This document shows positions 25,969 to 34,298 of a DNA stretch of 64,000 nt, piece by piece; position 1 is the stretch's first letter, and each line of letters begins with the position of its first letter. The stretch is from the NCBI RefSeq assembly GCF_900112195.1, contig NZ_FOKR01000003.1, positions 17,124 through 81,123 on the forward strand, read 5' to 3'. The translations under genes and the position numbers were made by a program. The notes under the pieces were generated by a model that was not told the origin of the DNA, made no database searches, and saw only the letters and a program-made list of their open reading frames with translations. Origin of the DNA: Butyrivibrio sp. YAB3001 (GTDB taxonomy: Bacteria > Bacillota > Clostridia > Lachnospirales > Lachnospiraceae).

Positions 25969-27663
25969 CTAATAAAGTTTTTCCTCCTCATCACCATATT
26001 CATATTCTTCAATCCCATCTGTTTCTTCCTCTTCTCCGTTATTTTCATCTGTTTCTCCTCCATCACCAGTGTTTTCTCCGTTATTATCTCCCCCATTATT
26101 TGTATTCCCTCCGCTATTTTCTTCTCCATTACCGGTGTTTCCCCCGTTATTATCTCCCCCATTATTTGTATTCCCTCCGCTATTTTCTTCTCCATTACCG
26201 GTGTTTCCTCCGCTATTTTCTCCCCCATTATTTGTGTTTCCTCCGCTATTTTCTCCTCCATCACCGGCGTTTCCCCCGTTATTTTCTCCCCCATTATTTG
26301 TGTTTTCTCCGCTATTTTCTCCTCCATCACCGGCGTTTCCCCCGTTATTTTCTACCCCATTATTTGTATTTCCTCCATCTCCTTTTTCCTCCGGAAGAAA
26401 AGGACAATCACATTCTTTACCACTATTGCAACCACAGCCACAATTACTAGCAAGACAGCCACAGCCACATTTGCACAAAAGTATCACTACTTCCAGCTCA
26501 GACGTTGGTGCAGGTGTTGGAGCAGATGTTGGCGTTGAAGCTGGCTCGTTACTATGAGTCGTCTGTGGCACATCTTCTTTAGCAGAATTAGCTACATGAG
26601 TTCCACTATTTTGCGATTTATTTTTCTCTTCTTCCTCTTCATTGCTCTGTTTTAATGCTTTTTGAAATTCCTCCCATTTCTCCAAATCAGACTTACTGTC
26701 TTTCTTTGCAGTTGCTTCAGCAGTCTCTTTGACAAGAGTCTCATCAATTTCTTTTTCCTCAGTTATTTCTTTCTCCTTTACCAACTTGGCTGTTGCAACA
26801 ACTTTACCTTTTTCAGCATCTTCAGCCTCTTCTTTCTCTTGGACATGCGCAAAATCAACCAGCTTTGCTTCATATATATCATACGAACCATCGCCTTTTT
26901 TACTTGAAGTTATGCATATTCCAGAGCTATCTTTCTCCTCATCATTTCCTACAAAGACGTATTGTTCACCCTCTGAATTTCCGATGACCAAGTATCTACC
27001 ATCACCAATCTCCATCTTAAGAGCATCACTATCATTATCCAAAATCCGTTTGAATTCATCTGAACTCATGAGTTTGGCAATTTCATCCCAATTATTCTCT
27101 TTGGCAAGTTCTAACAGCTTATCCAAATAAACGCTTATATCATTTTTTATTATAGGGGGATCTTGATCTGGTTTTGAATCTTCATCATCGTTTTCTGAAT
27201 TCCCATTGTTAGAAGTCAAATTCTCACTGCTATTTGTCTCATATGTAGCAATGCTACTCTCAACTTCACTCTTTTCCTCCCTAATGGCATCAACCACTCC
27301 TGAATCAAATGCATCCGAATAAACAAGCGCTGCTTCGATCTGAGCAAGATACTTCTCATACTCTTCTTTAGATTCTGCTTTGTTTGCATTTTCTACTATT
27401 TCATTAAGATGAGCAGTAATAGCCGCTTTGATTTCTTCATTATCAGGATCCAACTCGAGGGCTTGTGCAAAATAGGCATACGCCTGCTCATAATCAAGCT
27501 CACTAAGATAGGTTTCACCGGCAGCCAATACTTTCTCGGCTTTCCGCTCCGGACTAGACTGATAACCAATAATGCCTATAGCTATCATAGCTGGCAACGT
27601 CACAGTCGGAATGGCTAACAACGCTATTTTCCTGAATTTTAAAACATCCATGTTAAAACTCAT
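25969..27663 (-). CDS. Membrane-anchored TPR protein with Cys-rich and Gly/Asn repeat tail
   Basis: A 564-residue protein. I chose the ATG at 27663 with GGAGGTG 6 bp upstream. An N-terminal membrane helix (~residues 12-33) is followed by a TPR-like unit (ELDYEQAYAYFAQALELDPDNEE), a long acidic region, a cluster of nine closely spaced cysteines (CKCGCGC...CGCGC...CDC) near residues 390-420, and five 22-residue repeats rich in Gly, Asn and Glu encoded by a 66-bp DNA repeat. The tail ends in an acidic segment. It lies between the effector genes and the kinase, with a promoter block matching that of the essC operon. Function unknown. It could be a surface-exposed partner of the secretion system. 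Confidence 0.8.
   Translation of the reverse strand: MSFNMDVLKFRKIALLAIPTVTLPAMIAIGIIGYQSSPERKAEKVLAAGETYLSELDYEQAYAYFAQALELDPDNEEIKAAITAHLNEIVENANKAESKEEYEKYLAQIEAALVYSDAFDSGVVDAIREEKSEVESSIATYETNSSENLTSNNGNSENDDEDSKPDQDPPIIKNDISVYLDKLLELAKENNWDEIAKLMSSDEFKRILDNDSDALKMEIGDGRYLVIGNSEGEQYVFVGNDEEKDSSGICITSSKKGDGSYDIYEAKLVDFAHVQEKEEAEDAEKGKVVATAKLVKEKEITEEKEIDETLVKETAEATAKKDSKSDLEKWEEFQKALKQSNEEEEEKNKSQNSGTHVANSAKEDVPQTTHSNEPASTPTSAPTPAPTSELEVVILLCKCGCGCLASNCGCGCNSGKECDCPFLPEEKGDGGNTNNGVENNGGNAGDGGENSGENTNNGGENNGGNAGDGGENSGGNTNNGGENSGGNTGNGEENSGGNTNNGGDNNGGNTGNGEENSGGNTNNGGDNNGENTGDGGETDENNGEEEETDGIEEYEYGDEEEKLY
26053..26370 (-). repeat. 66-bp tandem repeat inside the TPR protein gene
   Basis: About five in-frame copies of a 66-bp unit encode NNGGENNGGNAGDGGENSGG-type peptides. 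The copies at 26101 and 26167 are almost identical. Such arrays change copy number by slippage or recombination without frameshift. Confidence 0.85.
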
Positions 27664-27774
27664 AATAAGCACCTCCATGTAAAGCAGCAAAAAAGCAAGT
27701 TGCCAATAATAGCAGCACTATAACCTTTAATAGGTCTCAAAAAATGTTCTTTGTAAATACAATCCTCCATACGT

Positions 27775-27838
27775 TTATTATAAAATTAATGCCTATATAG
27801 TTATCTAAAACTTTAATTAAATAAGCATTAAAAGAATG
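27775..27838 (-). promoter_or_regulatory. Conserved T7SS promoter block, copy 1
   Basis: A ~64-bp block upstream of the TPR/kinase genes matches the block upstream of DUF4176/essC at 41946-42009. They share a 23-bp exact core (27811-27833 here) and a TATAAT-type -10 at the downstream end on the minus strand, with no clear -35. Position and conservation point to a common regulator or sigma factor. Confidence 0.6.
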
Positions 27839-28010
27839 TCTTGCAAAATCTTTAAAAATGATGTAAGCTTGCAAAGTCGGTTTTCAACCACCAGAATGTG
27901 ATTGCCTTCAGCTTTCACATTTCCCAAACAAATAATAAAAAATATGTTAGTATTAATGTGGTTAATACCTTTGGTGTCTTTTCTGCATTAATGCAGAAAG
28001 GAACAAATAA

Positions 28011-28937
28011 TTGGGAATTAAAATCAAAAAACAGTATATTTTTAAGAAAATCAGATGGCCTTGGGCTAACAGGAAATATAAGGATACCGTATTCAGGCTC
28101 TTGTTCAAAAATGATAAGAAGGCTCTTTTAGATCTCTACAACGCTCTTAATGGTTCACAATATAACGATCCGGATGCCCTTATTATCAACACTTTAGACA
28201 ACGCTATTTTTATGGGGATGCATAATGATCTTTCATTCATTATTGATACGCACCTGAATATTTACGAACATCAATCAACTATATGTCCTAACATCCCACT
28301 AAGATGCTTATTTTATGTCAGTAATCTATATTTACAGCTAATCGATGAAGATAGAATATATGGGAAATCACTATTGAAGATACCTGCACCTCATTTTGTA
28401 GTATTCTACAATGGTACGGATGAAATGCCCGAAACAAAAAGATATATCCTTTCTGATATGTATGAGGATAAATCCACGCCCCCTGAGCTTGAACTTACAG
28501 TTAAAGTCTTCAACATTAATCAAGGAATGAACACCTCTTTGATGCATAGCTGCAAAAAGCTTAATGAATATTCTATCTTTGTTTCCAAGGTTCGTGAATA
28601 CTCTGAAACATATACACTAACCAGAGCTGTTTCAAAGGCCATTGATTATTGCATCGCAAACGATATACTTAAAGACTTCTTGATTCGCGAGAGAAAGGCG
28701 GTCACCATGTATAGTTTATATGAATACAATAAAGCTGGACATATGAAAGTTCTCAAGGAAGAAGCCTTCTCTGAAGGCGTTGAACATGGTAAAACCATTG
28801 GCAAAAAGAACGGCATTTCTGCAGAACGTTCCCGTATCATTACTTCCATGGCAAAGAATGGCGAAACTCCTGATAAAATTGCTAAATTATGTGATTGTTC
28901 TTTAGATGAGGTTCTAGCCGTACTAAATCGCTCTTGA
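28011..28937 (+). CDS. Rpn family nuclease/transposase-like protein
   Basis: A 308-residue protein resembling Rpn recombination-promoting nucleases (PD-(D/E)XK fold): N-terminal DTVFRLLF, then a core with INTLDNAIFMGMHNDLSFIIDTHLNIYEHQST, then FVVFYNGT. The C-terminus has an EGVEHGKTIGKKNG segment and a small helix-turn-helix (KNGETPDKIAKLCDCSLDEV). The start is TTG at 28011 with AAAGGA 8 bp upstream. It is the only plus-strand gene inside the T7SS locus, so it is likely an insertion. Its 3' end is duplicated downstream. Confidence 0.85.
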   Translation: MGIKIKKQYIFKKIRWPWANRKYKDTVFRLLFKNDKKALLDLYNALNGSQYNDPDALIINTLDNAIFMGMHNDLSFIIDTHLNIYEHQSTICPNIPLRCLFYVSNLYLQLIDEDRIYGKSLLKIPAPHFVVFYNGTDEMPETKRYILSDMYEDKSTPPELELTVKVFNINQGMNTSLMHSCKKLNEYSIFVSKVREYSETYTLTRAVSKAIDYCIANDILKDFLIRERKAVTMYSLYEYNKAGHMKVLKEEAFSEGVEHGKTIGKKNGISAERSRIITSMAKNGETPDKIAKLCDCSLDEVLAVLNRS

Positions 28938-28980
28938 TTTTTTAAGAGGGTGCCAGGTAAATCTGATGCCCTCTATATTA
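28633..28980 (+). repeat. Tandem duplication, unit 1 (3' end of Rpn gene)
   Basis: About 340 bp covering the last ~100 codons of the Rpn gene plus its 3' flank is repeated with substitutions at 29002-29336. Confidence 0.85.
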
Positions 28981-29001
28981 AAATATACCTTAAGCAAAAA
29001 C

Positions 29002-29336
29002 ATTTCAAAGATTATTGTACTGATGACAATATACTAAAAGACTTCTTGATTCGCGAGAGAAAGGTGGTCACCATGTATAGTTTATATGAATACAATGAAG
29101 CTGGGCATATGAAGGTTATCAAAGAGGAAGCCTTATCTGAAGGCATTGCAATTGGCGAAGAACGTGGTGAAGAACGCTATAAAGCTCGCATCATTTCTTC
29201 CATGTCAAAAAACGGCATGACTCCTGATGAAATTGCTAAATTATGTGATTGTTCTTTAGATGAGATCCTAGCCGTACTAAATCGCTCTTGATTTTTTAAG
29301 AGGGCGCCAGGAAAATCTGATGCCCGCTATATTGAA
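29002..29336 (+). repeat. Tandem duplication, unit 2
   Basis: Second copy of the Rpn 3' end and the flank (GATTTTTTAAGAGGG...), directly following unit 1 and diverged by scattered substitutions. Confidence 0.85.
29010..29291 (+). pseudogene. Truncated second copy of the Rpn C-terminus
   Basis: This encodes only the C-terminal ~95 residues (from NILKDFLIRERK to CDCSLDEILAVLNRS) of the preceding Rpn protein. A GTG at 28950 keeps the frame open, but there is no properly spaced ribosome site and no catalytic core. It is best read as a duplication remnant, though a small helix-turn-helix product cannot be excluded. Confidence 0.75.
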
Positions 29337-29403
29337 TTGCACATTTAACCATAGGCATTATCCCAAAAAGCTTAGGCTGTACTCATTACTTTTTCTCATT
29401 CTT

Positions 29404-30519
29404 TCATTTAGTAGCACCTTTGGTGTAATTTTTTGCATGATGAATATAAATTTTTCCATTGTTGCTCTTTTCAGCTCCGGTATTATTATCCCCATTAAAA
29501 AAATTAGAAATACTAGAATTTTGGGAATTTCCACCACTCCAAGGATATGTCTTTTTTTCGACAATATTTCCATTATCAATACCCGTTGATTGATATACAG
29601 TAATTCCATTCTCATCCCATCCAGCAACTATAAACCAATGTTCTTGTTCCCCATCTACTAGTTTTATACAATCTCCAACATGAATATTATTCATAATATC
29701 TTCTGAATCATATATTTTGCATTCAGCACAAATATCCGCGCTAGTTCTGTGATAACCATACATTTCATACCAGATATACTTCGTAAACGCACAACATCCC
29801 CAACAACTATGATATTCATTTGGAAAGCTTTTCCCTTCGTTTGTGGCAAAAAGTTCATCTAACTTTTTTTTCAGTTCAAGGTCTTCGGATGTATTATTAT
29901 CATCTCCCCGTTCACCTTCTGGCTCTTCCGGTCGATCTGGTGGATTTGTTTCATCCCCACTGCCGCTATCTGATCCTCCTGTTATCGGATTCCACATATC
30001 TCCAAGTATCGAACTCCACCCCGTTGTTCTTGCTCCACTAGCAATAATTCCTTTTCCAATACCAGCCAAGATTTCATCAAAATCAGTTATCCATCCTGGG
30101 AGTCCTATAATAGTTCCAATCCATGGAAATATTTTTCCCATGATTGTAGGCAGAGTTTTAATCAAGTCAGAAATCCAATTCTGCAACCAATTACCATTAT
30201 CATTTTGTCCATTTTGAAAGCCTTGTTCAAATTTGCCCTTTGATATATTGTTAATAACATTATTCTCTGCCTCAGAGTACAAACTGGCAACAACGCCACA
30301 GCTTGCACCATAATTATCTACTTTGTATCTACATGTTGCAACATTATTACTACAGTTACGTAACGCTGTATCAACCCCTTCATATCTTTTTATGTCACTG
30401 CTAAGATTATCTTTGATAGCATTTATCTCCTTAGCAAGAGCTTTCATATTCATACTAATGTTTAAATACTTATTATCTGCATTTCTTAAAGCATTCGTAT
30501 CAACAGAATATCTGCTCAT
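29404..30519 (-). CDS. Putative T7SS effector A: helical delivery module plus cysteine hydrolase
   Basis: A 371-residue protein from the ATG at 30519 (GGAGG 7 bp upstream). Residues 1-95 form a WXG100-like helical hairpin without a clear WxG. Residues ~94-176 are a hydrophobic module nearly identical to effector B. A Pro/Glu/Gly-rich linker spans ~180-215. The C-terminal domain (~220-371) has CWGCCAFTKYIW (Cys239, 242, 243) and EQEHWFIVAG (His294), which suggests a papain-like NlpC/P60 or CHAP-type hydrolase. No signal peptide is present. Export by the adjacent EssC system is inferred. No immunity gene was recognised. Confidence 0.75.
   Translation of the reverse strand: MSRYSVDTNALRNADNKYLNISMNMKALAKEINAIKDNLSSDIKRYEGVDTALRNCSNNVATCRYKVDNYGASCGVVASLYSEAENNVINNISKGKFEQGFQNGQNDNGNWLQNWISDLIKTLPTIMGKIFPWIGTIIGLPGWITDFDEILAGIGKGIIASGARTTGWSSILGDMWNPITGGSDSGSGDETNPPDRPEEPEGERGDDNNTSEDLELKKKLDELFATNEGKSFPNEYHSCWGCCAFTKYIWYEMYGYHRTSADICAECKIYDSEDIMNNIHVGDCIKLVDGEQEHWFIVAGWDENGITVYQSTGIDNGNIVEKKTYPWSGGNSQNSSISNFFNGDNNTGAEKSNNGKIYIHHAKNYTKGATK
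29991..30250 (-). repeat. Near-identical effector segment, copy in effector A
   Basis: About 260 bp matching 31311-31570 with only a few substitutions, at an exact offset of 1320 bp, while flanking parts of the two genes differ strongly. It encodes the shared hydrophobic module. Confidence 0.9.
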
Positions 30520-30593
30520 CCATATGCCTCCATTAACGCCACTTTCCAACACCGATTCAGAAATCGATAATAATCTTTTATCATGCATTTTTA

Positions 30594-30621
30594 ATTAATC
30601 GTAATCATATTATCGATTAAT
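30594..30621. repeat. Inverted repeat between the two effector genes
   Basis: ATTAATCG (30594-30601) and CGATTAAT (30614-30621) form an 8-bp inverted repeat with a 12-nt spacer in the 147-bp gap upstream of effector A. It may be an operator or chance in AT-rich DNA. Confidence 0.3.
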
Positions 30622-30666
30622 GAGATACCATTACATATCCTTGTATTTTTCCCATTTCTTATTTAA

Positions 30667-31839
30667 TCACTTTGAAAAACACACTACTCCATTTATAGCA
30701 TTCTTAGGGAATGTTTTATAAAACTCTTCCAGTGTAAGCTTTATCATCTCCCCTTCTTTCTTTGCTGCATTTCCCGACAATGCCCCCCAATATGTATCGC
30801 TACTGTCCATAAAATAAATATATCCGTCACGAATTTCAGAAATCATAAGCACATGTCCAGCATCACTATTAAATATCTTTCCATCTTTATTAAAAGAAAC
30901 CACTATATTACTTAGATTCTCTCCATTATGATTTTCAATCAATTCAGAAAGTGCATTTTTTCCACCTATGGCTTCAACACTATATCCAGTAGATGTTTCA
31001 GTCATTTTACTATATACATCATAGTAATCTTTACCTAGAGGCACTCCCGGCTCATTATCAATAATTCCTCGATCTTTCAATTGTCTATATGTAAAGGAAC
31101 TGCATTTTCCTTTAAATGATTTTCCTCCATTTCCATCTTTTAGTCGGCTATATCGCTCCCTTAACTCATCCTCTATCCTTTTATTAAACTGTTCATCTGT
31201 TTCATAATCATTTTCTATTTTTTCATCTTCTTTTTTAGAATCTTGCATTAACGAGGAATCTGAATTATTTCTTTCATTACCACCATCTGAATTTTCTCCT
31301 GTTACCAACTCCCACATATCTCCAAGTATCGAACTCCACCCCGTTGTTCTTGCTCCACTAGCAATAATTCCTTTTCCAATACCAGCCAAGATTTCATCAA
31401 AATTAGTTATCCATCCTGGGAGTCCTATAATAGTTCCAATCCTTGGAAATATTTTTCCCATGATTGTAGGCAGAGTTTTAATCAAGTCAGAAATCCAATT
31501 CTGCAACCAATTACCCTTATCATTTTGTCCATTTTGAAAGCCTTGTTCAAATTTGCCCTTAGATATATTTCTAATAACACTCTCTTCGGCTATCATATAC
31601 TTATTTGCTATGAATCTGCCGTGTATGCCATACCGATCAACTTTATTCCAACATTTATTGATATTGGAACAACAATTGTCTAAAGCAGCATTTACACCTC
31701 CATACCTTTTAATATCGCTGCTTAGATTATTCTGTATTGTCCTTATTTGTCCAAGAAGGTCATTCATTTCTTGCTTGATTTCATCACATTTATCAGCTGC
31801 ACTTATTAGTTCATCCGTATTAACTGAATATCTGCTCAT
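30667..31839 (-). CDS. Putative T7SS effector B: helical delivery module plus cysteine hydrolase
   Basis: A 390-residue paralogue of effector A. Both begin MSRYSV(D/N)T and align without gaps to about residue 176. The C-terminus is unrelated in detail: KCSSFTYRQL (Cys246), DAGHVLMIS (His329) and YFMDSSD (Asp345) suggest a Cys-His-Asp hydrolase of papain/CHAP type. A charged linker of about 60 residues joins the halves. The ribosome site GGAGG lies inside the last codons of the phosphatase gene, so the effector is translated from the T7SS operon. The role is inferred: secreted peptidoglycan hydrolase or peptidase. Confidence 0.75.
   Translation of the reverse strand: MSRYSVNTDELISAADKCDEIKQEMNDLLGQIRTIQNNLSSDIKRYGGVNAALDNCCSNINKCWNKVDRYGIHGRFIANKYMIAEESVIRNISKGKFEQGFQNGQNDKGNWLQNWISDLIKTLPTIMGKIFPRIGTIIGLPGWITNFDEILAGIGKGIIASGARTTGWSSILGDMWELVTGENSDGGNERNNSDSSLMQDSKKEDEKIENDYETDEQFNKRIEDELRERYSRLKDGNGGKSFKGKCSSFTYRQLKDRGIIDNEPGVPLGKDYYDVYSKMTETSTGYSVEAIGGKNALSELIENHNGENLSNIVVSFNKDGKIFNSDAGHVLMISEIRDGYIYFMDSSDTYWGALSGNAAKKEGEMIKLTLEEFYKTFPKNAINGVVCFSK
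31311..31570 (-). repeat. Near-identical effector segment, copy in effector B
   Basis: Partner of 29991-30250. Identity ends abruptly on both sides, indicating recent duplication or gene conversion confined to the shared module. Confidence 0.9.
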
Positions 31840-31842
31840 CTG

Positions 31843-32610
31843 TCAGCCTCCATAAATACATTTCACCAAGATGCCTGTATTATTATCTGGAGCGCCCTTG
31901 CATAGAACATTCTGCTTTATCATCTCTAATACTGCATCCATTTGTGCATCATGTTTACTTTTTCTTGTCGTTCTGACTATTTTGTTCAGTTCTTTTTCTG
32001 CAATAACTTTATACACCCCATCTGTGCATAAGAAAAAAACTGTTCCATTATCAATACTGCCTGTAACACGGTTACATATTAAGCTTTCTGCAATTCCGAC
32101 CGCTTTTGTCAATTTGCCGTTATCGGCGTTGAAGCGCTCATCCCCTGATTCATTAATCCATACATCATCTCTGGTAATCTGTATTATTTTTCCTTTTTCA
32201 ACTTTGTAAGCCCTGCTGTCTCCTGCTGAAATAACACAATACTCCCCATTCTTGATTAAAAGAGCTACTATTGTCGCACCACAAATTGAAGCTTGGTTAT
32301 ATTCTTTGTAGATTTTTAAATTTATACTATCTACAACTTTTTCAAATTCATCAAAAATCATCTGTGACAACAGCATTTTCTTTTCATATAAGCCTTTAAG
32401 CCATTTTTCTATCGCCTTTGTTATTTCACCTGATGCCACCTCTCCTTTAGAATGCCCTCCCATGCCATCTGCAATGCAGAATAATGAGAAATTCTCGCTT
32501 CTGAATACAAAGTAAGCATCCTGGTTTTCCCCATCTCTTCTCCCTTTGTCTGAGTATGCTGAATAAATAATCCCTATTTCTTTGTTCTTATTAAGAGATA
32601 GAAACCACAT
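31843..32610 (-). CDS. PP2C-family protein phosphatase
   Basis: A 255-residue PPM phosphatase removing phosphate from Ser/Thr. Metal-binding and signature motifs are visible: ENQDAYF, IADGMGGHSKGE, SAGDSRAY, LCTDGV and PDNNTGI. No membrane segment. The start overlaps the VWA/FHA gene by 20 bp and the stop is 4 bp before effector B. It is likely the counterpart of the Ser/Thr kinase at 23.7-25.9 kb, acting on FHA-interacting components of this secretion locus. Confidence 0.94.
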   Translation of the reverse strand: MWFLSLNKNKEIGIIYSAYSDKGRRDGENQDAYFVFRSENFSLFCIADGMGGHSKGEVASGEITKAIEKWLKGLYEKKMLLSQMIFDEFEKVVDSINLKIYKEYNQASICGATIVALLIKNGEYCVISAGDSRAYKVEKGKIIQITRDDVWINESGDERFNADNGKLTKAVGIAESLICNRVTGSIDNGTVFFLCTDGVYKVIAEKELNKIVRTTRKSKHDAQMDAVLEMIKQNVLCKGAPDNNTGILVKCIYGG

Positions 32611-34132
32611 AGGTATGTCTCCCTATCGTAATCTTGGAATTTGTAACAATCAGCTGACGAATTCCGGGTTTTAATGCAACTCCGTTCACAGAAGAATGAT
32701 TTTTAACATCCTTTAAATCTGTAATATAAAAAGTTCCATCTTCAACAATAACCTTAGCATGATGCCCATGGACAGCCGTATCATCGCTAAGAACTATATC
32801 ATTATCAGCTTGTCGTCCAACTTTGATCTCATTTATAAGTTCACACCTAAAAGATCTTGAGGAATCTGCTGCATCCGTCAAAGTAAATCTATACTTTTTC
32901 ACCTCATCATCAGTTCCTTCCGGTGTCATCAATACAGTCCCATCTCTGACATGCTTAGATTCATTTGACATTATTTCTGTCCTATCATATTGCTGTTCAG
33001 GCTGAAGATTGTCCGACTCCGATATGACTTCTGGCCTTCTCTTCTTTCTAAAAATAATGATAATTATCGCAGCTACAATTATTATCGCTATGACCACAAA
33101 TGCAATTAAACCCAATGTCAAAATCGAATTTGATTTTTCTTCTTCGACAATCTCAACTGGTTCACTTTCCTGCGGTTGAGGTTCAGGTTTTGGTTCCGGC
33201 TCCGGATCAGGCACAGGCTCAGGTTCAGTTTTTGATCTAAATGGTGTATCCACAGCAAAAATAATTTCTGTTCCATCAGTAAAAGTCAGCTTACTGTTCT
33301 GTTTTCCGCCAATCTTCGCCTCCTCAGGAATAGTGATCTCATATACAGTCATATCCGCATCCTTTGCGGTAGTTTCTGTAATAATCCCAGTTTCCGATTC
33401 TTCAAGCATAAAATATTCACAGGACGCAAGCCTTGAAATAGCAAACATATTTTCAAGTTCTGAATCATTTTTTCCTGTTTTGATTCCAATTGTATAAATC
33501 GGATATTGGGATTCTTCTATTTTTTTATTTAACTCTTCTCTGGTAACTCCTATAGGCTTATTATCCACACCATCTGAAAAAATAATAATCCTTGTGTACC
33601 CCTGGTATTTCTCACCATTTAACTCATCAATAACTGAATAAAGTACATCAGTAAGATATGTTTCCTGATCTTTATTCTCAATTGAATCCACCACATTTTT
33701 AAGCGAAGTATAATCATTGGAATACTGATCAGATAAATACACTATATTTTCATCGAAAGTTGCCAGCCTAAACTTCTCGTTAGGTCCATGCGCGTCTATG
33801 ATAGCCTTTACTTCATCCTTAACAAGGCTCCTATAATTCTTAGGAATAGAAAAAGAATTATCCACCATAATAAGCGTACGTATATCATAAGCATCATCTG
33901 CTACAAGATAACCAAGTATTTCTTCAGTAATCTCATTTCCAATCTGATATGAAACAACCTGGTTTATAGCTGCATCACGAAGATAAACCTTAACCTTTCC
34001 TTCATACGTTAAGGCAGTCATCAACTTAATTGGAGATTCTGAAAAAACTGTTAAACTATAGCCTGTAAGAAAAAGAATAATTACAAGCATTGTCGTTAAA
34101 CTTTGTATTTGCTTTAATAGTTTTCTTTCCAT
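32591..34132 (-). CDS. VWA-domain membrane protein with C-terminal FHA domain
   Basis: A 513-residue protein. An N-terminal signal or anchor (~residues 12-30) is followed by an extracytoplasmic VWA domain with MIDAS residues DNSFS (91-95), a Pro/Glu-rich stalk (~303-325), a membrane helix (338-361), and a cytoplasmic FHA domain (~436-505; VGRQADNDIVL, HHAKV, SSVNG). Between helix and FHA lie two Thr motifs, YDRTEI (Thr385) and RDGTVL (Thr399), resembling the kinase insert motifs and likely phospho-sites. It probably links extracellular adhesion or assembly to kinase signalling in the T7SS (inference). Confidence 0.9.
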   Translation of the reverse strand: MERKLLKQIQSLTTMLVIILFLTGYSLTVFSESPIKLMTALTYEGKVKVYLRDAAINQVVSYQIGNEITEEILGYLVADDAYDIRTLIMVDNSFSIPKNYRSLVKDEVKAIIDAHGPNEKFRLATFDENIVYLSDQYSNDYTSLKNVVDSIENKDQETYLTDVLYSVIDELNGEKYQGYTRIIIFSDGVDNKPIGVTREELNKKIEESQYPIYTIGIKTGKNDSELENMFAISRLASCEYFMLEESETGIITETTAKDADMTVYEITIPEEAKIGGKQNSKLTFTDGTEIIFAVDTPFRSKTEPEPVPDPEPEPKPEPQPQESEPVEIVEEEKSNSILTLGLIAFVVIAIIIVAAIIIIIFRKKRRPEVISESDNLQPEQQYDRTEIMSNESKHVRDGTVLMTPEGTDDEVKKYRFTLTDAADSSRSFRCELINEIKVGRQADNDIVLSDDTAVHGHHAKVIVEDGTFYITDLKDVKNHSSVNGVALKPGIRQLIVTNSKITIGRHTYVVSIS

Positions 34133-34171
34133 TTCTATTCACCAATCACAAAAATAGTATTCGTAAATGCT

Positions 34172-34283
34172 ATACCGTTGTCTTATAAATTTGCACAAAA
34201 GACAGCGCCAACGGTATTGTCTTGAACTTTTATAATACTTCTCATAAAAGAATCAAAACCCTACAGCAAGGACGCTGTCTTTT
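34172..34283 (-). other. Mutually exclusive hairpins between WXG100 and VWA genes
   Basis: ATACCGTTG (34172-34180) pairs with CAACGGTAT (34209-34217), and AAAAGACAGCG (34197-34207) pairs with CGCTGTCTTTT (34273-34283). One arm of the second pair lies in the loop of the first, so the two helices compete or form a pseudoknot. It occupies the only long gap within the operon. Confidence 0.5.
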
Positions 34284-34298
34284 TGTATTTTTCAATTA

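Noticed and set aside
26053..26370. Possible CRISPR array
   Set aside because: The 66-bp units are contiguous, in frame and translate to a peptide repeat. There are no unique spacers.
25941..26557. Several plus-strand frames rich in Phe/Pro/Leu
   Set aside because: They are antisense shadows of the 66-bp repeat and the stop-poor C-terminal coding sequence of the TPR protein.
27710..27765. Tiny leader frame starting TTG after GGAGG, upstream of the TPR gene
   Set aside because: Only about 11 codons with a non-ATG start and no run of regulatory codons. The GGAGG could be chance. No attenuator hairpin was seen.
28950..29291. Independent 113-aa gene
   Set aside because: The GTG start lacks a spaced ribosome site and the sequence is a tandem copy of the preceding gene's 3' end, so it is listed as a remnant.
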